64,000 bases of DNA. Origin: Pythium myriotylum (Eukaryota > Oomycota > Peronosporomycetes > Pythiales > Pythiaceae). The notes beneath the pieces are model-generated. The model was given only the letters and a program-made list of their open reading frames with translations, was not told the origin of the DNA and searched no databases. Location of the stretch: assembly GCA_023091665.1 (NCBI GenBank), contig JALJCQ010000009.1, positions 3,410,001-3,474,000 of the forward strand, given 5' to 3'. How positions within the stretch are numbered: the stretch's first letter is position 1; every line of letters begins with the position of its first letter. A program made the position numbers and the translations under genes. Shown piece after piece: positions 30,469 to 40,648 of this stretch.

Positions 30469-33278
30469 CTAAAGGCGGCGCCGCTTGTAGAAGAGGATGT
30501 ACGCGGCGTTGCTCTTGACCTGCGCGGCCATGGCCGGCGAGACCTGGCTGTCGTCGAACGAGAACCAGCCTGGGAACTTGTCGCCGTCCTGCCAGTTGCG
30601 CGCGAACGCCGTGTAGTGGCCGAAGCCCATGCTGCCGTAGTGGTTGCTCACGGCGAAGAGATCGTACCGCAGGCGCTCGGCGTCGGCCTGCGGCTCGAGA
30701 CAGAAGGGCGCCATGTCGAGCCCGTCGAGCGGGAAGTCGACCAGCACGTCCAGTTTGTCGCGCAAAATCTCGTTGCGGTACTCGAAGCGCTTGAGCGACA
30801 CGATGAGCACGTCCGGCAGCTTCCAGATCTCCATCGTCTTGCGCGCCTGGCGGTGCTCTTTGCACTTGGAGCAGTACCAGAGGTTGGCCTGGTCCAGCGT
30901 CTCGGGCTTGGTGAAGTTGCGGAAGCAGTCGTAGAGCGAGAGCCCGTCGCCCGGCGAGCCGCGCGCGGCGCTCGCCTGCACGCTCTCGTGGTCCAGGATC
31001 GCCTCGCGGTCGGGCCGCGGCGACGACGGCGACGCCAGAAGCGCCGGCGACCACGCCACCGACACGTACACGATGTCGTCCAGCGACTCGTTGGGCTGCA
31101 GCGTCGCGTAGTCGAGGAAGCGGCTCGAGCCGCTCGGCGGCACGGGGTCGGCACGCATGAACGCGCCGTCGCGGTTGCTCAAGAACACGCACGGCGACAG
31201 CGCCTCGGGCGCGATCGGCGCAGCCGCCGAGCCGGACGACGACGACACGTGGGCCGCGATCATCGCGCTCCAGGTCTCGAGCATCTGCTGGCACGTCGTG
31301 TCGGCGTAGAACGTGAAGAGCAGCGGATCGCCCGTGAGCGACGTGTCCACGCGGTGGTACAGGAAGCCGTAGTAGATCTGCGGCGGCTCGTCGTCTTCGT
31401 CGCGCACCGCTGGCGGTTCGACTTCGTAGAGCAAGATGTGGTCTTCATCACGCAATCGAGCAAGGCGTTCCGAGTCCCTGCAAAGGATTCAAGTCAGTAC
31501 AGAGCTCAACCACAACAGCAAGACAAAAAGAGTCGATCGTCAACGTACCCAACGACGCGGTAGACCATCGACTGGTAGATGTCGACGGCGATCATGACGT
31601 TCGCCGGCAGTCCGCAGAGCTTGCTCACGGCTCGCTTGAGGCTCACGACGCTTCCTTTCTTGGGCACTTCGACGCTGAACCGCATCATCGGTTTGCCGAG
31701 CGGCACGACGATCGCCTCCATCCGCCGGTTCTGCTGGATCGGCAGCTCAAGCTGGATGCAGTTGTACGGGTCGAACGTGATCGAGACCTTGGCGCAGATC
31801 GGACACACGACGGTCGACTTGAACTGGCCCTGGATGTGGTCGACAAAGATACTATCGTTTCGCAGCAGATGCCGCTTCCACGCCTCCTTGGCGACCTCGG
31901 CGTCGTCCTGACGCCCGTCCGACTCCTTCACCTCGGTGTACGGCTTCTGCTTGACGCGGTTGAGATCTTCGTGGAGACCGTCGAGTAGGTACGCGAGCAG
32001 CTCTTGCGAGTCGTGCTGCTGGAAGCCCGAGAACTGCGGCGCGAATCGACCGATCGCGCGCTTGAGGCCCGACGGCGTCGTGCTCGACGTCACGCCGAAC
32101 CAGAGCTCCTTGAGAAGCGCGTCGTACTCGACCGCGAGGTTGCCGCCCGTACCAAGCGGGTTGTCGCGGTTGAGATCTTGCAGGTACTTGTTGCTGAGGA
32201 AGTACTTGGTGAGGATCTCGACGTGGCTGAGACACTGTAGTGCTGAGTTCATGAAACACGTGTTGCCCAGGTTACGCAGACCCATCTTGCCTCTCCGCTC
32301 GTCTTCGATGCTCTCCTGGATGGCCAGCTCGTTGTTGTCGGCGGCCGTCGGTGCTCGACACACCGCCTTGTGGAACTTCCAGTGGGCTGTCTGGCACGGG
32401 GCGCCGCAGTACCAGATGAGCTGGCATTTCCCACAGCGCTTGAGCGAGCCTGTCGTGGCCTTGCAGGCGCCGCAGATCTTGGGGATGGACGACGCGCTGG
32501 CCTTGCGCACGAGCGCGGCCTTGGCCTTCTCGGCCGCGGCCTCCTTGGCTCTCTGTGCGTCTTCCTCGGCCTGCTTGCGCTCTTCCTCGGCCTCGAGCCC
32601 CGCGAGCTCCGGGTACACCTCGACGCGCTTGAACGCATTGCCGAGCGTCGGGTCGCCCACTTCGACCACGAAGCGCGCGATGGCCGGGCCGCCGCCGTAC
32701 CAGATGAGCAGCGCGTCCCAGACTTCTTCCGGGATGAGCGTGTAGTGGTAGCCTTCCTTGAGCTGCGGACGCAATGGCGCGCCCATGAGCTCGTCCAGCT
32801 TGGCGTCGGCCGGCAGCTGCAGCAGCGGCAGGTTGTTGATCTTGCTGGGCGGCGGGCTCGCGAGCGCGCCGGTGGTCTTGCCATTGGCCACGCGCGCGGC
32901 GCCGTCGTCCTTGGCGTCGCCGTCGTCGTCGTCGAAGCCGACAAACTGGCCCCATCGCTCCCACCACTTGGCCGCGACCACGAAGCGCTTGTCGCCGACG
33001 CGCAGCCCGTGGGCGTCGGCCTGCTGCAGCAGCTGCTTGACGATCGCGCGCTGCTTGGCCGGCGCGAGCAGCTTGCCGGCGCGCGGCTCGACGCTCGCGA
33101 GGCCGAGGACCGGCGCGTCCTTGGCCTTCTCGGCCTCCTTGTGCTTCTTCTGGGCCTTGGACTTCTTCTTGTGCTAGCGGCCGCAGAAAGAGGAAACGCT
33201 GAGACGAGACACACACACACCACGAAGAGCGCCACGAAGAGCGAGCGAGAGAGAGAGAGCGCAGCGTACCTTGGCCAT
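30469..33278 (-). CDS. Ubiquitin-specific protease with DUSP and MYND zinc finger
   Basis: Exons 33270-33278 (Met-Ala-Lys only), 31549-33173 and 30469-31477 encode 880 residues; introns 96 nt (33174-33269) and 71 nt (31478-31548). Order: Lys-rich start, DUSP domain ([15 protein letters not shown] ... [20 protein letters not shown]), charged coiled segment, MYND zinc finger ([20 protein letters not shown]), then the USP fold. Catalytic Cys box [40 protein letters not shown], zinc-binding CPIC and CSKC pairs, and His box [14 protein letters not shown] are complete. It removes ubiquitin from proteins in cytosol or nucleus. The USP4/11/15 group has DUSP, and USP19 has MYND; finding both is unusual. 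It converges on the VGKEK gene 147 bp away. Confidence 0.9.
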
Positions 33279-33646
33279 CGGGGGGAAGCGATCGCGAGGG
33301 TGGTGGCGCCAGTGAGGAGCAACGGGCGAGTGTTCGAACGCGTAACAGGTTCTTAACGGAACACGTGGCGGCCGCGACGTGGTAGGATGTTACGAACAAT
33401 GTACCCCCTCGCACCAGAAAATGTAACCCTTAGGTTTTGATTATGGAATTTTGAGAAAAGGAAATAATCGGGTTTAGAAAAAGCCCGCTCATAGTACTCC
33501 TTTGGGCAGCGCCTTAGTATGTACTATGCAGATATGTCCTCGCTCTCGCGCGCCTCATGGGGCTCGTCTTTGGCTAGTGCCGACTGCTAGCCGTCGGTGG
33601 TTTTGACGAGAGAGGAAGAATAGAAAAGAAGCAAAACACAGTTGGG
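33279..33646. other. Intergenic region USP promoter / SulP1 3' end
   Basis: 368 bp. Holds the USP promoter and the 3' end of the first SulP gene. AT-richer than its surroundings, with gattatggaattttgagaaaagg at 33438-33461. No gene seen. Confidence 0.35.
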
Positions 33647-35632
33647 TTACACTCGGTCCGAGAGCGGCGTCGAGGCCGTCGAGTAGCCCGAGTCGCCGTG
33701 GCGCAGGATCTGGATGGCCTGATCGATGCGGATACGCGGGTTACGACCAGCGAGACGCTTGGTGAGGTTGGTGTTGGCGATGATGTCGCTGATCTTCTCC
33801 TTGGCGTTCGCGAGCGCGAAGCCCATCTTGCGGAACGCCAGCTTCTCCTGGAGATCCGAGTACACCTGCAGCGTCGTGGCGTCCAGGTCGTTCATGGCGA
33901 AGATGTCGATGACCACGCCCTTGACGGTGATACCTTCGTGGGCGAGACGAGCGAGTTCTTCGTCGACGAAGCTCACGACGCGTTCGCAGTTGGCGAAGTA
34001 GACCGTGTTCTCGACACGCACGACCACGACGTCGAGCAGGTGCTTGGCCTCGGTGAAGAGCTCACGGTCCACGAAGTTGCCGTTGTCGAGCTGGCCCAGG
34101 ACCACGACTGGAGCGCGCTTGGTCTTCCACATGAGCCCGACAACGGACGAGGCGATCGAGGCCGCGAGGCCGTACATGACACCAAGACCGAGCGTGAGGA
34201 CAAAGGACGCGGCCCAGACGTAGAACTCGTCTCGGCGCACGCGGTAGAGCCACTTGGCCTCCTTGAACTCGACGAGCGAGTAGCCGGCGACGATGATGAT
34301 GGCCGAGAGCGTCGACTTGGGCAGGTAGTAGAGCGTACCAGTGAGCGTGTAGAGCGAGAGGATGATGATACCGACCGTGATGATCGAGGCGAGCTGTGTC
34401 TTGGCGTTCTGCATGTTGACAGCCGTGCGCGACATGCCACCGGTAGGCGGCATGGCGCGGAAGAAGCCGCAGATCACGCTGGCGATGCCCAGACCGAGCA
34501 GCTCCTGCTCCGTACGAATGTCCTCGCCACGCTGGATGGCGAGACGCTTGGCCATGGCAATACTCGACAAGTACACGACGACCGAGATCGTGAGCGACTT
34601 GACAACGATCGTGCCGAGCTCGCCGTCCGGGATGATGTCGCTCGTGAAGCCGTACCAGGGCTCGAGCGGCGCCGGGAAGCCACCGGGCACGTGGCCCGTG
34701 ACCTTGATCTTCTTGGGACCGAGGATGTAGCCGACGATACCACCGGCGATGCAGACCATGAGCGGACCGAGATCGCAGAGCGTGCGCGCGACAAAGAGGA
34801 ACCAGAGCAGCGCCTTGCTCTTGCCAGCCTGCTGGAAGAGCGGGTCTTCGTGCTCGTTGTACTGGCTGGTAGCCTCGGGCGCTGGCGTGAGGGCCACCTC
34901 GTCGCCGTCGATCTTCTTGGCCTTGGCGTCGTCCTTGAAAAGCTGCATGGCACCGACGCTCGGGAAGTAGCGCTTCTTGGTGATCTTGAGCAGGATGAGG
35001 AAGATGATGGAGAAGAGACCGACGAGGAACGAGTGCTTCTCGACCTTGTCGATCTGCTTGAAGATCTTGTACACGGTTTGCGGAGGGAACGTGGCGTGCT
35101 TGACCGTGAGCGAGAGCCAGTTGGGCACCTGCGAGAGCATGATGAGGAAGCCGCCGGCCGAGATGAAGCCGCCCATGACTGGACGCGAGAAGAAGTCGGC
35201 GACCTGGCTAAGGTTCAGGAAGCGAACCAGCAGCAGGATGAGGCCAATGATGAACGAGGTGAAGATGCCGGTCGCGATACGTTCTTTCTCGCTCTCAATG
35301 TGGTTGAGCGACGATCCAACCAGAAGACTCACTTCCGAGCCACTGGCGACCGAGAGCACGGTCGACGAGCCGAGCAACGCGTACACCAGCGGTGCCGTGG
35401 CAGCCGTGTAGAGCCCGTTCTCGGGTCGCACGTGCATGATGCCAGCAAGTGAGACTTCCTGCGGGATGAGCATCATGGCGACCGTGATACCGGCCGCGAT
35501 GTCGAACTTGAGGTTGCTCATCTTGTACTTGGGCATCCACTCGAGGATCGGGAAGATGTCCTTGACTTTCTGCGCCGTGGTCTTCTGCAGCGGCACGACA
35601 GGCCCGCGCGGCTCAGGCTGGTGGAAAGCCAT
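33647..35632 (-). CDS. SulP/SLC26-family anion transporter 1
   Basis: 661 residues, single exon. SulP carriers move sulfate or other anions across membranes. The sequence shows the N-terminal core (FDIAAGITVAMMLIPQEVSLA, ENGLYTAATAPLVYALLGSS), about 12-14 hydrophobic segments, an acidic cytosolic loop near 235-260, and MPPTGGMSRTAVNMQNAKTQ. The C-terminal STAS domain has EGITVKGVVIDIFAMNDLDA, where the Asp/Asn-rich loop follows the STAS strand. It is shortest of the three paralogues because the central loop lacks a segment present in the others. The ATG at 35632 precedes the conserved MAFHQPEPRGPVVPL. Substrate is not predictable by eye. Confidence 0.92.
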   Translation of the reverse strand: MAFHQPEPRGPVVPLQKTTAQKVKDIFPILEWMPKYKMSNLKFDIAAGITVAMMLIPQEVSLAGIMHVRPENGLYTAATAPLVYALLGSSTVLSVASGSEVSLLVGSSLNHIESEKERIATGIFTSFIIGLILLLVRFLNLSQVADFFSRPVMGGFISAGGFLIMLSQVPNWLSLTVKHATFPPQTVYKIFKQIDKVEKHSFLVGLFSIIFLILLKITKKRYFPSVGAMQLFKDDAKAKKIDGDEVALTPAPEATSQYNEHEDPLFQQAGKSKALLWFLFVARTLCDLGPLMVCIAGGIVGYILGPKKIKVTGHVPGGFPAPLEPWYGFTSDIIPDGELGTIVVKSLTISVVVYLSSIAMAKRLAIQRGEDIRTEQELLGLGIASVICGFFRAMPPTGGMSRTAVNMQNAKTQLASIITVGIIILSLYTLTGTLYYLPKSTLSAIIIVAGYSLVEFKEAKWLYRVRRDEFYVWAASFVLTLGLGVMYGLAASIASSVVGLMWKTKRAPVVVLGQLDNGNFVDRELFTEAKHLLDVVVVRVENTVYFANCERVVSFVDEELARLAHEGITVKGVVIDIFAMNDLDATTLQVYSDLQEKLAFRKMGFALANAKEKISDIIANTNLTKRLAGRNPRIRIDQAIQILRHGDSGYSTASTPLSDRV

Positions 35633-37248
35633 GGCTGGAGAGATCTGGGAGGCAGGAGAAGAAAGCGCTGGAATCCGAGTGTCGAGGCCGAAGCGAATCC
35701 GCGAGTGAGCAATCTGAGCTCACTGTTCTCTCGCGTTGGAGGCTGGGAACCGGCGAGCGATCGTGGATGTTCCGTGCCGCTTCTAGGCCCGTTACTTTAG
35801 TCGAGGGCGCATGGAGGAGGAAGCAGCAGAGCCAGGCGTCCATCCCACAAGTCGACGTCGTGGGATTGGCTGCAAGGCGTCCAATGGAGACCGTGGATTC
35901 AAGCGAGTCAATGCCCCGAGAGCGGCAGGCCGGTCGAGGGCAAGTTAGAAATTGACAGTAGAAACCGCATTCCGTTCTCACAATGTCTTCAAGTTTGTAT
36001 ACGACAGATTTTCAGCCAATGCGAAGGTGAGACCGTCCGAGAAATTAACCAATCCACTTCGGATTAAAGATGGCTACATTTGGTTTCATTGGTCGGACCT
36101 GCTCACCCAATCACGAGCTCGTGCTGGGCATCGTCAACCGTGACGCCGCCCTGTTTCCCGAGCTCCTCCTCGGCGAGAGGAGTCTCCACTGGCGACTAAC
36201 GGACCGGCGCGTCGAGGGTCAGACGGCGTGGAGATTTGCAACGCTGCGATTGGGTCTTCCGCCTCTCGTGCCCAGGCGAGAACGGAACGTAGATGGGCTA
36301 GCGTGCTTAGCCTGACGCCACCTCCGGCCAGAGGCCGTTGCGGCGTTGGATCGAGAGCTGGACTGATCGCAGTTCGCGGGTTCTTGGTTTCTGATCGGGC
36401 AGGGGCAACGCCGAGAAGCGGAACGTTTCGCGCGACTTGCACCTGCGGGAGACCAAGGGCCGATCTGGATTGGAGCCAGCCCGAGAGAACGGGCTGGAGT
36501 TGCCCAGGGTAAGTCGCTACTGGCCAGGCCCGGGCAGACAGGGGGGCTGTGTGGAGGCAAAATTGCCTTGATCAGAGCTCGATCCTGAAGAGCACATATG
36601 GAATCCCAACTCGCTCCCGTCACAGAAGTCCCGGCCATAAACCACCTCCTCAATCCAAGAGACGATGACTTTTCGAAGGGTAGGTCTATTGGATTTAGTG
36701 GAGCCTCTTTCCTGGTGAGGCTGCTTCGTGTTCTCTACTGTACACAATGACGGCGGTTTGTCTCTCTGAAACTGATAAATGGATCGAATCCTGAGTGGAC
36801 TGGTGTGAAGTAACTCTCACTAGTGCTGGGGTCCATGTCCGTGGCTGTCAATTGTTTGTGGCTGTGAGTGGGCCCCACTCTCTGATCATCACCAAGCAAC
36901 ATCATTCAGCAACATCACTCGGCAACAGCAATCAGCTGAACGCCTTGCAATCAGCACCAATAGCATCGGCATCATCAACGAACACACCCCTGCGACTCAT
37001 TCAGCACCGCATCAACACGATCGTCGCTCCAGATTGGATACTGGCCCAGACACATCATTTGCACAAATGCCCCCCCCCCCCCCCCCCCCTCCATGTTTTC
37101 ATGTTCCCACATAGCAGAGGATTTGAACTACCCTTCTAATCTGTTGCAGACCGGAACATGTAGCAAATCCACGAGACGTGGTCCTAGTTCGAGATTTGTG
37201 GGATGTATTGTAACTTAGCAACGATTAGAGAAAATAAGACCCATCTAT
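35633..37248. promoter_or_regulatory. Intergenic region upstream of SulP1
   Basis: 1.6 kb. The motif TTTCATTGGTCGG at 36084-36096, 452 bp before the SulP1 ATG, recurs upstream of SulP2 and SulP3; GACCTGCTCAC at 36096 recurs upstream of SulP2. Imperfect 15-bp repeats (caacatcattcag-like) lie at 36896-36945 and a 20-C run at 37070-37089. No supported gene. Confidence 0.5.
37070..37089 (+). repeat. Homopolymer of 20 C
   Basis: Uninterrupted C tract downstream of SulP2, in a non-coding region. Length is likely variable and error-prone in assembly. Confidence 0.9.
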
Positions 37249-39324
37249 CTACACCGAGGCACTGGCGTTGTCGGACGATGGCGACGTCGACGTTGACGCG
37301 ATGAAGTGGGCGTTACGGAGGTAGCGGATAGCGTCCTCGATCTGGATGCGTGGGTTGCAGCCCGCGAGCCGCTTGATGAGGTTCGTCGACGCGATGATGT
37401 CGTGCACTTTGCCCTTTGCGTTCGCAAGAGCAAAGCCGATCTTACGGAACGCCAGCTTCTCCTGGAGATCCGAGTACACCTGCAGCGTCGTAGCGTCCAG
37501 ATCGTTCATGGCGAAGATGTCGATGACCACACCCTTGACCGTGATGCCTTCGTGGGCGAGACGAGCCAGTTCTTCATCCACAAAGCTCACGACGCGTTCG
37601 CAGTTGGCAAAGTAGATCGTGTTCTCGACACGAAGCACAACGACATCGAGAAGGTGACGAGCCTCCGTATACATTTCACGATCAACAAAGTTGCCGTTGT
37701 CGAGCTGACCGAGGATCACAACCGGCGCACGCTTGGTCTTCCACATGAGCCCGACCACGGACGATGCGATCGAGGCCGCGAGGCCGTACATGACACCAAG
37801 ACCGAGCGTGAGAATGAACGAGGCGAGCCACACCCAGAACTCATCGCGACGAACGCGGTAGAGCCACTTGGCCTCCTTGAACTCGACGAGCGCATAGCCC
37901 GCGACGATGATGATGGCCGAAAGTGATGACTTCGGCAGGTAGTACAGTGTGCTTGTCAGCGTGTAGAGCGAGAGGATGATGATAAAGACGGTGATGATCG
38001 ACGCCAACTGGGTCTTGGCGTTCTGGAGGTTCACGGCGGTACGTGACATGCCACCGGTGGGAGGCATCGCGCGGAAAAATCCGCAGACCACGCTCGCCAC
38101 ACCGAGACCAAGCAGCTCCTGGTCGGTACGAATGTCCTCACCACGCTGGATGGCGAGACGCTTTGCCATGGCAATACTGGTGAGGTACACAACCACAGCG
38201 ATCGTGAGCGACTTCACGAGAATCGTGCCGAGCTCACCGTCCGGGATGATGCCTTCGTTGAAACCATACCACGGGACTTGCGGCGATGGGAAGCCACCAG
38301 GCACGTGGCCCGTGAGCTTGATCTTCTTGGGACCGAGAGCGTAGCCGACGATGCCGCCAAAAATGCAGACCATGAGCGGACCGAGATCGCAGAGCGTGCG
38401 TGCGAGGAAGTAGAACCAGAGCATGGTCTTGTTCTTGGGCGCACTCTTCGGGACCGAGTCGTCGTTGGCGGCACGCTCAGCGTTCATGCTCACGTACTGC
38501 GCGTCGGAGAGCGAGAAACCATGGCCGTTGTGCTGCGCGCCGACGTCCGGCACGGGCGTCAGGATCTCCTCACTGGCGCCGTCCACCTTTTTGGCTGGTG
38601 CGTCGTCGCTGAAGAGGTTGGAGAGCACGGGGCGAGGGAAGCACCGCTTCTTGATGATCTTGAGCAGGATGAGGAAGATGATGGAGAAGAGACCGACGAG
38701 GAACGAGTTCTTCTCAACCTTGTCGATGTGCTGAAAGATCTTGTAGACCGTCTGAGGTGGGAAGGTCGCGTGCTCAACCTTGATGGAGAGCCAGTTGGGC
38801 ACTTGCGAGAGCATGATGAGGAAGCCGCCGGCCGAGATGAAGCCGCCCATGACTGGACGCGAGAAGAAGTCGGCGACCTGGCTAAGGTTCAGGAAGCGAA
38901 CCAGCAAGAGAATCATGCCGATGATGAAGGCCGTGAAAATACCGGTCGCGATGCGTTCTTTTTCACTGTCGATGTGGTTGAGCGACGATCCAACCAGAAG
39001 ACTCACTTCCGAGCCACTGGCCACCGAGAGCACCGTCGAAGAACCGAAAAGAGCATACACCAACGGTGCCGTGGCGGCCGTGTAGAGTCCGTTCTCGGGT
39101 CGCACGTGCATGATGCCAGCGAGCGAGACTTCCTGCGGGATGAGCATCATGGCGACCGTGATACCGGCCGCGATGTCGAACTTGAGGTTGCTCATCTTGT
39201 AGCGCGGGAGCCAGTGAAGAATGGGGAAGACGTCCTTGGTCTTTTGCCACGGCGAGCGCTTGAGCGGCGTGACGGGGCCTCGGTACTCGATGGGAGCCGT
39301 CGACGGCCCATGGTGGAGACTCAT
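37249..39324 (-). CDS. SulP/SLC26-family anion transporter 2
   Basis: 691 residues from the ATG at 39324 (MSLHHGPSTAPIEYRGPVTPL); an upstream in-frame Met exists but the paralogues align from here. Very close in sequence to SulP1 and SulP3 through the membrane core and STAS domain (VKGVVIDIFAMNDLDATTL). The central cytosolic loop is longer than in SulP1, with GHGFSLSDAQYVSMNAE, a segment also found in SulP3, so SulP2 and SulP3 are the closer pair there. The C-terminal tail after the STAS domain differs between copies (STSTSPSSDNASASV here). Long stretches are nearly identical at nucleotide level, including around 38800-38900 with 35150-35250, which suggests gene conversion. Confidence 0.92.
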   Translation of the reverse strand: MSLHHGPSTAPIEYRGPVTPLKRSPWQKTKDVFPILHWLPRYKMSNLKFDIAAGITVAMMLIPQEVSLAGIMHVRPENGLYTAATAPLVYALFGSSTVLSVASGSEVSLLVGSSLNHIDSEKERIATGIFTAFIIGMILLLVRFLNLSQVADFFSRPVMGGFISAGGFLIMLSQVPNWLSIKVEHATFPPQTVYKIFQHIDKVEKNSFLVGLFSIIFLILLKIIKKRCFPRPVLSNLFSDDAPAKKVDGASEEILTPVPDVGAQHNGHGFSLSDAQYVSMNAERAANDDSVPKSAPKNKTMLWFYFLARTLCDLGPLMVCIFGGIVGYALGPKKIKLTGHVPGGFPSPQVPWYGFNEGIIPDGELGTILVKSLTIAVVVYLTSIAMAKRLAIQRGEDIRTDQELLGLGVASVVCGFFRAMPPTGGMSRTAVNLQNAKTQLASIITVFIIILSLYTLTSTLYYLPKSSLSAIIIVAGYALVEFKEAKWLYRVRRDEFWVWLASFILTLGLGVMYGLAASIASSVVGLMWKTKRAPVVILGQLDNGNFVDREMYTEARHLLDVVVLRVENTIYFANCERVVSFVDEELARLAHEGITVKGVVIDIFAMNDLDATTLQVYSDLQEKLAFRKIGFALANAKGKVHDIIASTNLIKRLAGCNPRIQIEDAIRYLRNAHFIASTSTSPSSDNASASV

Positions 39325-40648
39325 GGTTGCCGAGGGGGGATCTCCAAGGGATCTCACTTGAGTCCGGCGCGCCACTTGCAGGAATGGACGTTGCGAGGAG
39401 GAGCCTTTTAGTCTCGTGCCGCCTCTCGGGTCCGGAGGGTGGAGAGGCGGAAGGGCGTGGCGTTGTTGGCCGAGGGCCCGGAGGGGATTGGCCCTGCAAG
39501 AACCAATCAGACCTGCTCACGAGATCGTGTCAAAATGGCGACAATGGCAGAGTGATGGTCGCCTGTGACATCGTTCGATTTCGAAAGCATGATCACGGAC
39601 CTTGGAATTTGTATCGAGGGGATTTATAGCCAATGGGAGTGCGGGAATGCGGGAATTTCAACCAATGGAAAGAGGAAGAGAGGAATGGCTTCAGATGGTT
39701 TCATTGGTCGGAGGAAACAACCAATCAAATCGATGGAATCGCATGTGTCAATGTAGCCATGTTGGAACGGACCCCATTGTACTACCGTATTGAGGCATGC
39801 GCTCCGTGGCCGTGAGCAGCATTGCCATTGGGCGTGTTCAGCGGCTCGTAGCGGTGACCAACCGCCCACAATCTGAACCCAAGTCGTTCGAATAAGACGG
39901 AGGAGTTTGGCTGTGCACTGGACAGTTGTCGGCTGCCACGCTACGAAAGCGAGAAATGACGCGGTGGCGTGGCCGGCGCTGCAGCTGACCACACGACCGT
40001 GGCGGCTGCCAACGCGGAGAAAGGAGCGTTCCGCAAACGATGCCTCCTCCAAGACACTTGCCCACTCGAAGTTTGCACTCGCCTGGGTGTTCTTGTATGT
40101 ATCCCCAGGAGTCTGATGTGGAGAGTGAGGAGTGGGCCGGAGCAGGATTTTCTTCCCAAGGAGAGAATAGACGCGATATGCCTAGACCCGGAATGTGTTA
40201 GTCGAGAAGTGTGCTCTTCTTCCGTTCTGGTTCTAGGGAGGTGCCCTAGAAGCCGAATGTTCTTCAACGAATCGCGCATCTTCCGAGCAGTTGAAAGCGT
40301 GGCCTGATGAGTGGAAGGAAGTGAGTACTGTACTGTAGTTACAGCGGTGAGAATAAGATGAGATTTCCATTCTAGCAACTTTTTACATTCTGACGATGGG
40401 ATTCCGTTCTAGGAGCTTTTTACGTTTCGACGATGTTGAGGAAGTCGTTTTTTGTATTGCTTCCAGTCTTCATGGCAGTCGCTGCAGGCCCCACTGTTAC
40501 ATTCTAACCTCCAAAACTTGTGCAAGGGAGATAAGAATATTTAGAGCGTTGAAAGTATAGACACCGTCCCACTGGATTTTTGCGAAAACATGTCAACACT
40601 CGGGGGACGCACTGCAACTACTACTAGGAATGCACACTCGAGCAAACT
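39325..40648. promoter_or_regulatory. Intergenic region upstream of SulP2
   Basis: 1.3 kb. GACCTGCTCAC at 39510 and TTTCATTGGTCGG at 39699-39711 match the SulP1 upstream region, and several CCAAT boxes (39502, 39661, 39720) surround them. Two imperfect 38-bp tandem copies (ttctag.a.ctttttac..t..gacgatg) lie at 40362-40435. No supported gene. Confidence 0.5.
40362..40435 (+). repeat. Two imperfect 38-bp tandem repeats
   Basis: Both units contain ttctag, ctttttac and gacgatg at the same spacing with about seven mismatches. They lie downstream of SulP3 and upstream of SulP2; meaning unknown. Confidence 0.6.

Noticed and set aside
32370..33356. 328-codon plus-strand frame opposite the USP N-terminus
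   Set aside because: Leu/Arg/Glu-rich mirror of the DUSP-MYND coding sequence and runs through the USP start and intron.
33698..35452. 584-codon plus-strand frame opposite SulP1
   Set aside because: Asp/Glu/Arg/Val-rich mirror of the transporter coding strand; the same kind of frame appears opposite SulP2 and SulP3. No domain.
36219..36653. 144-codon minus frame upstream of SulP1
   Set aside because: No homology, poor start context, and the region carries the conserved promoter motifs.
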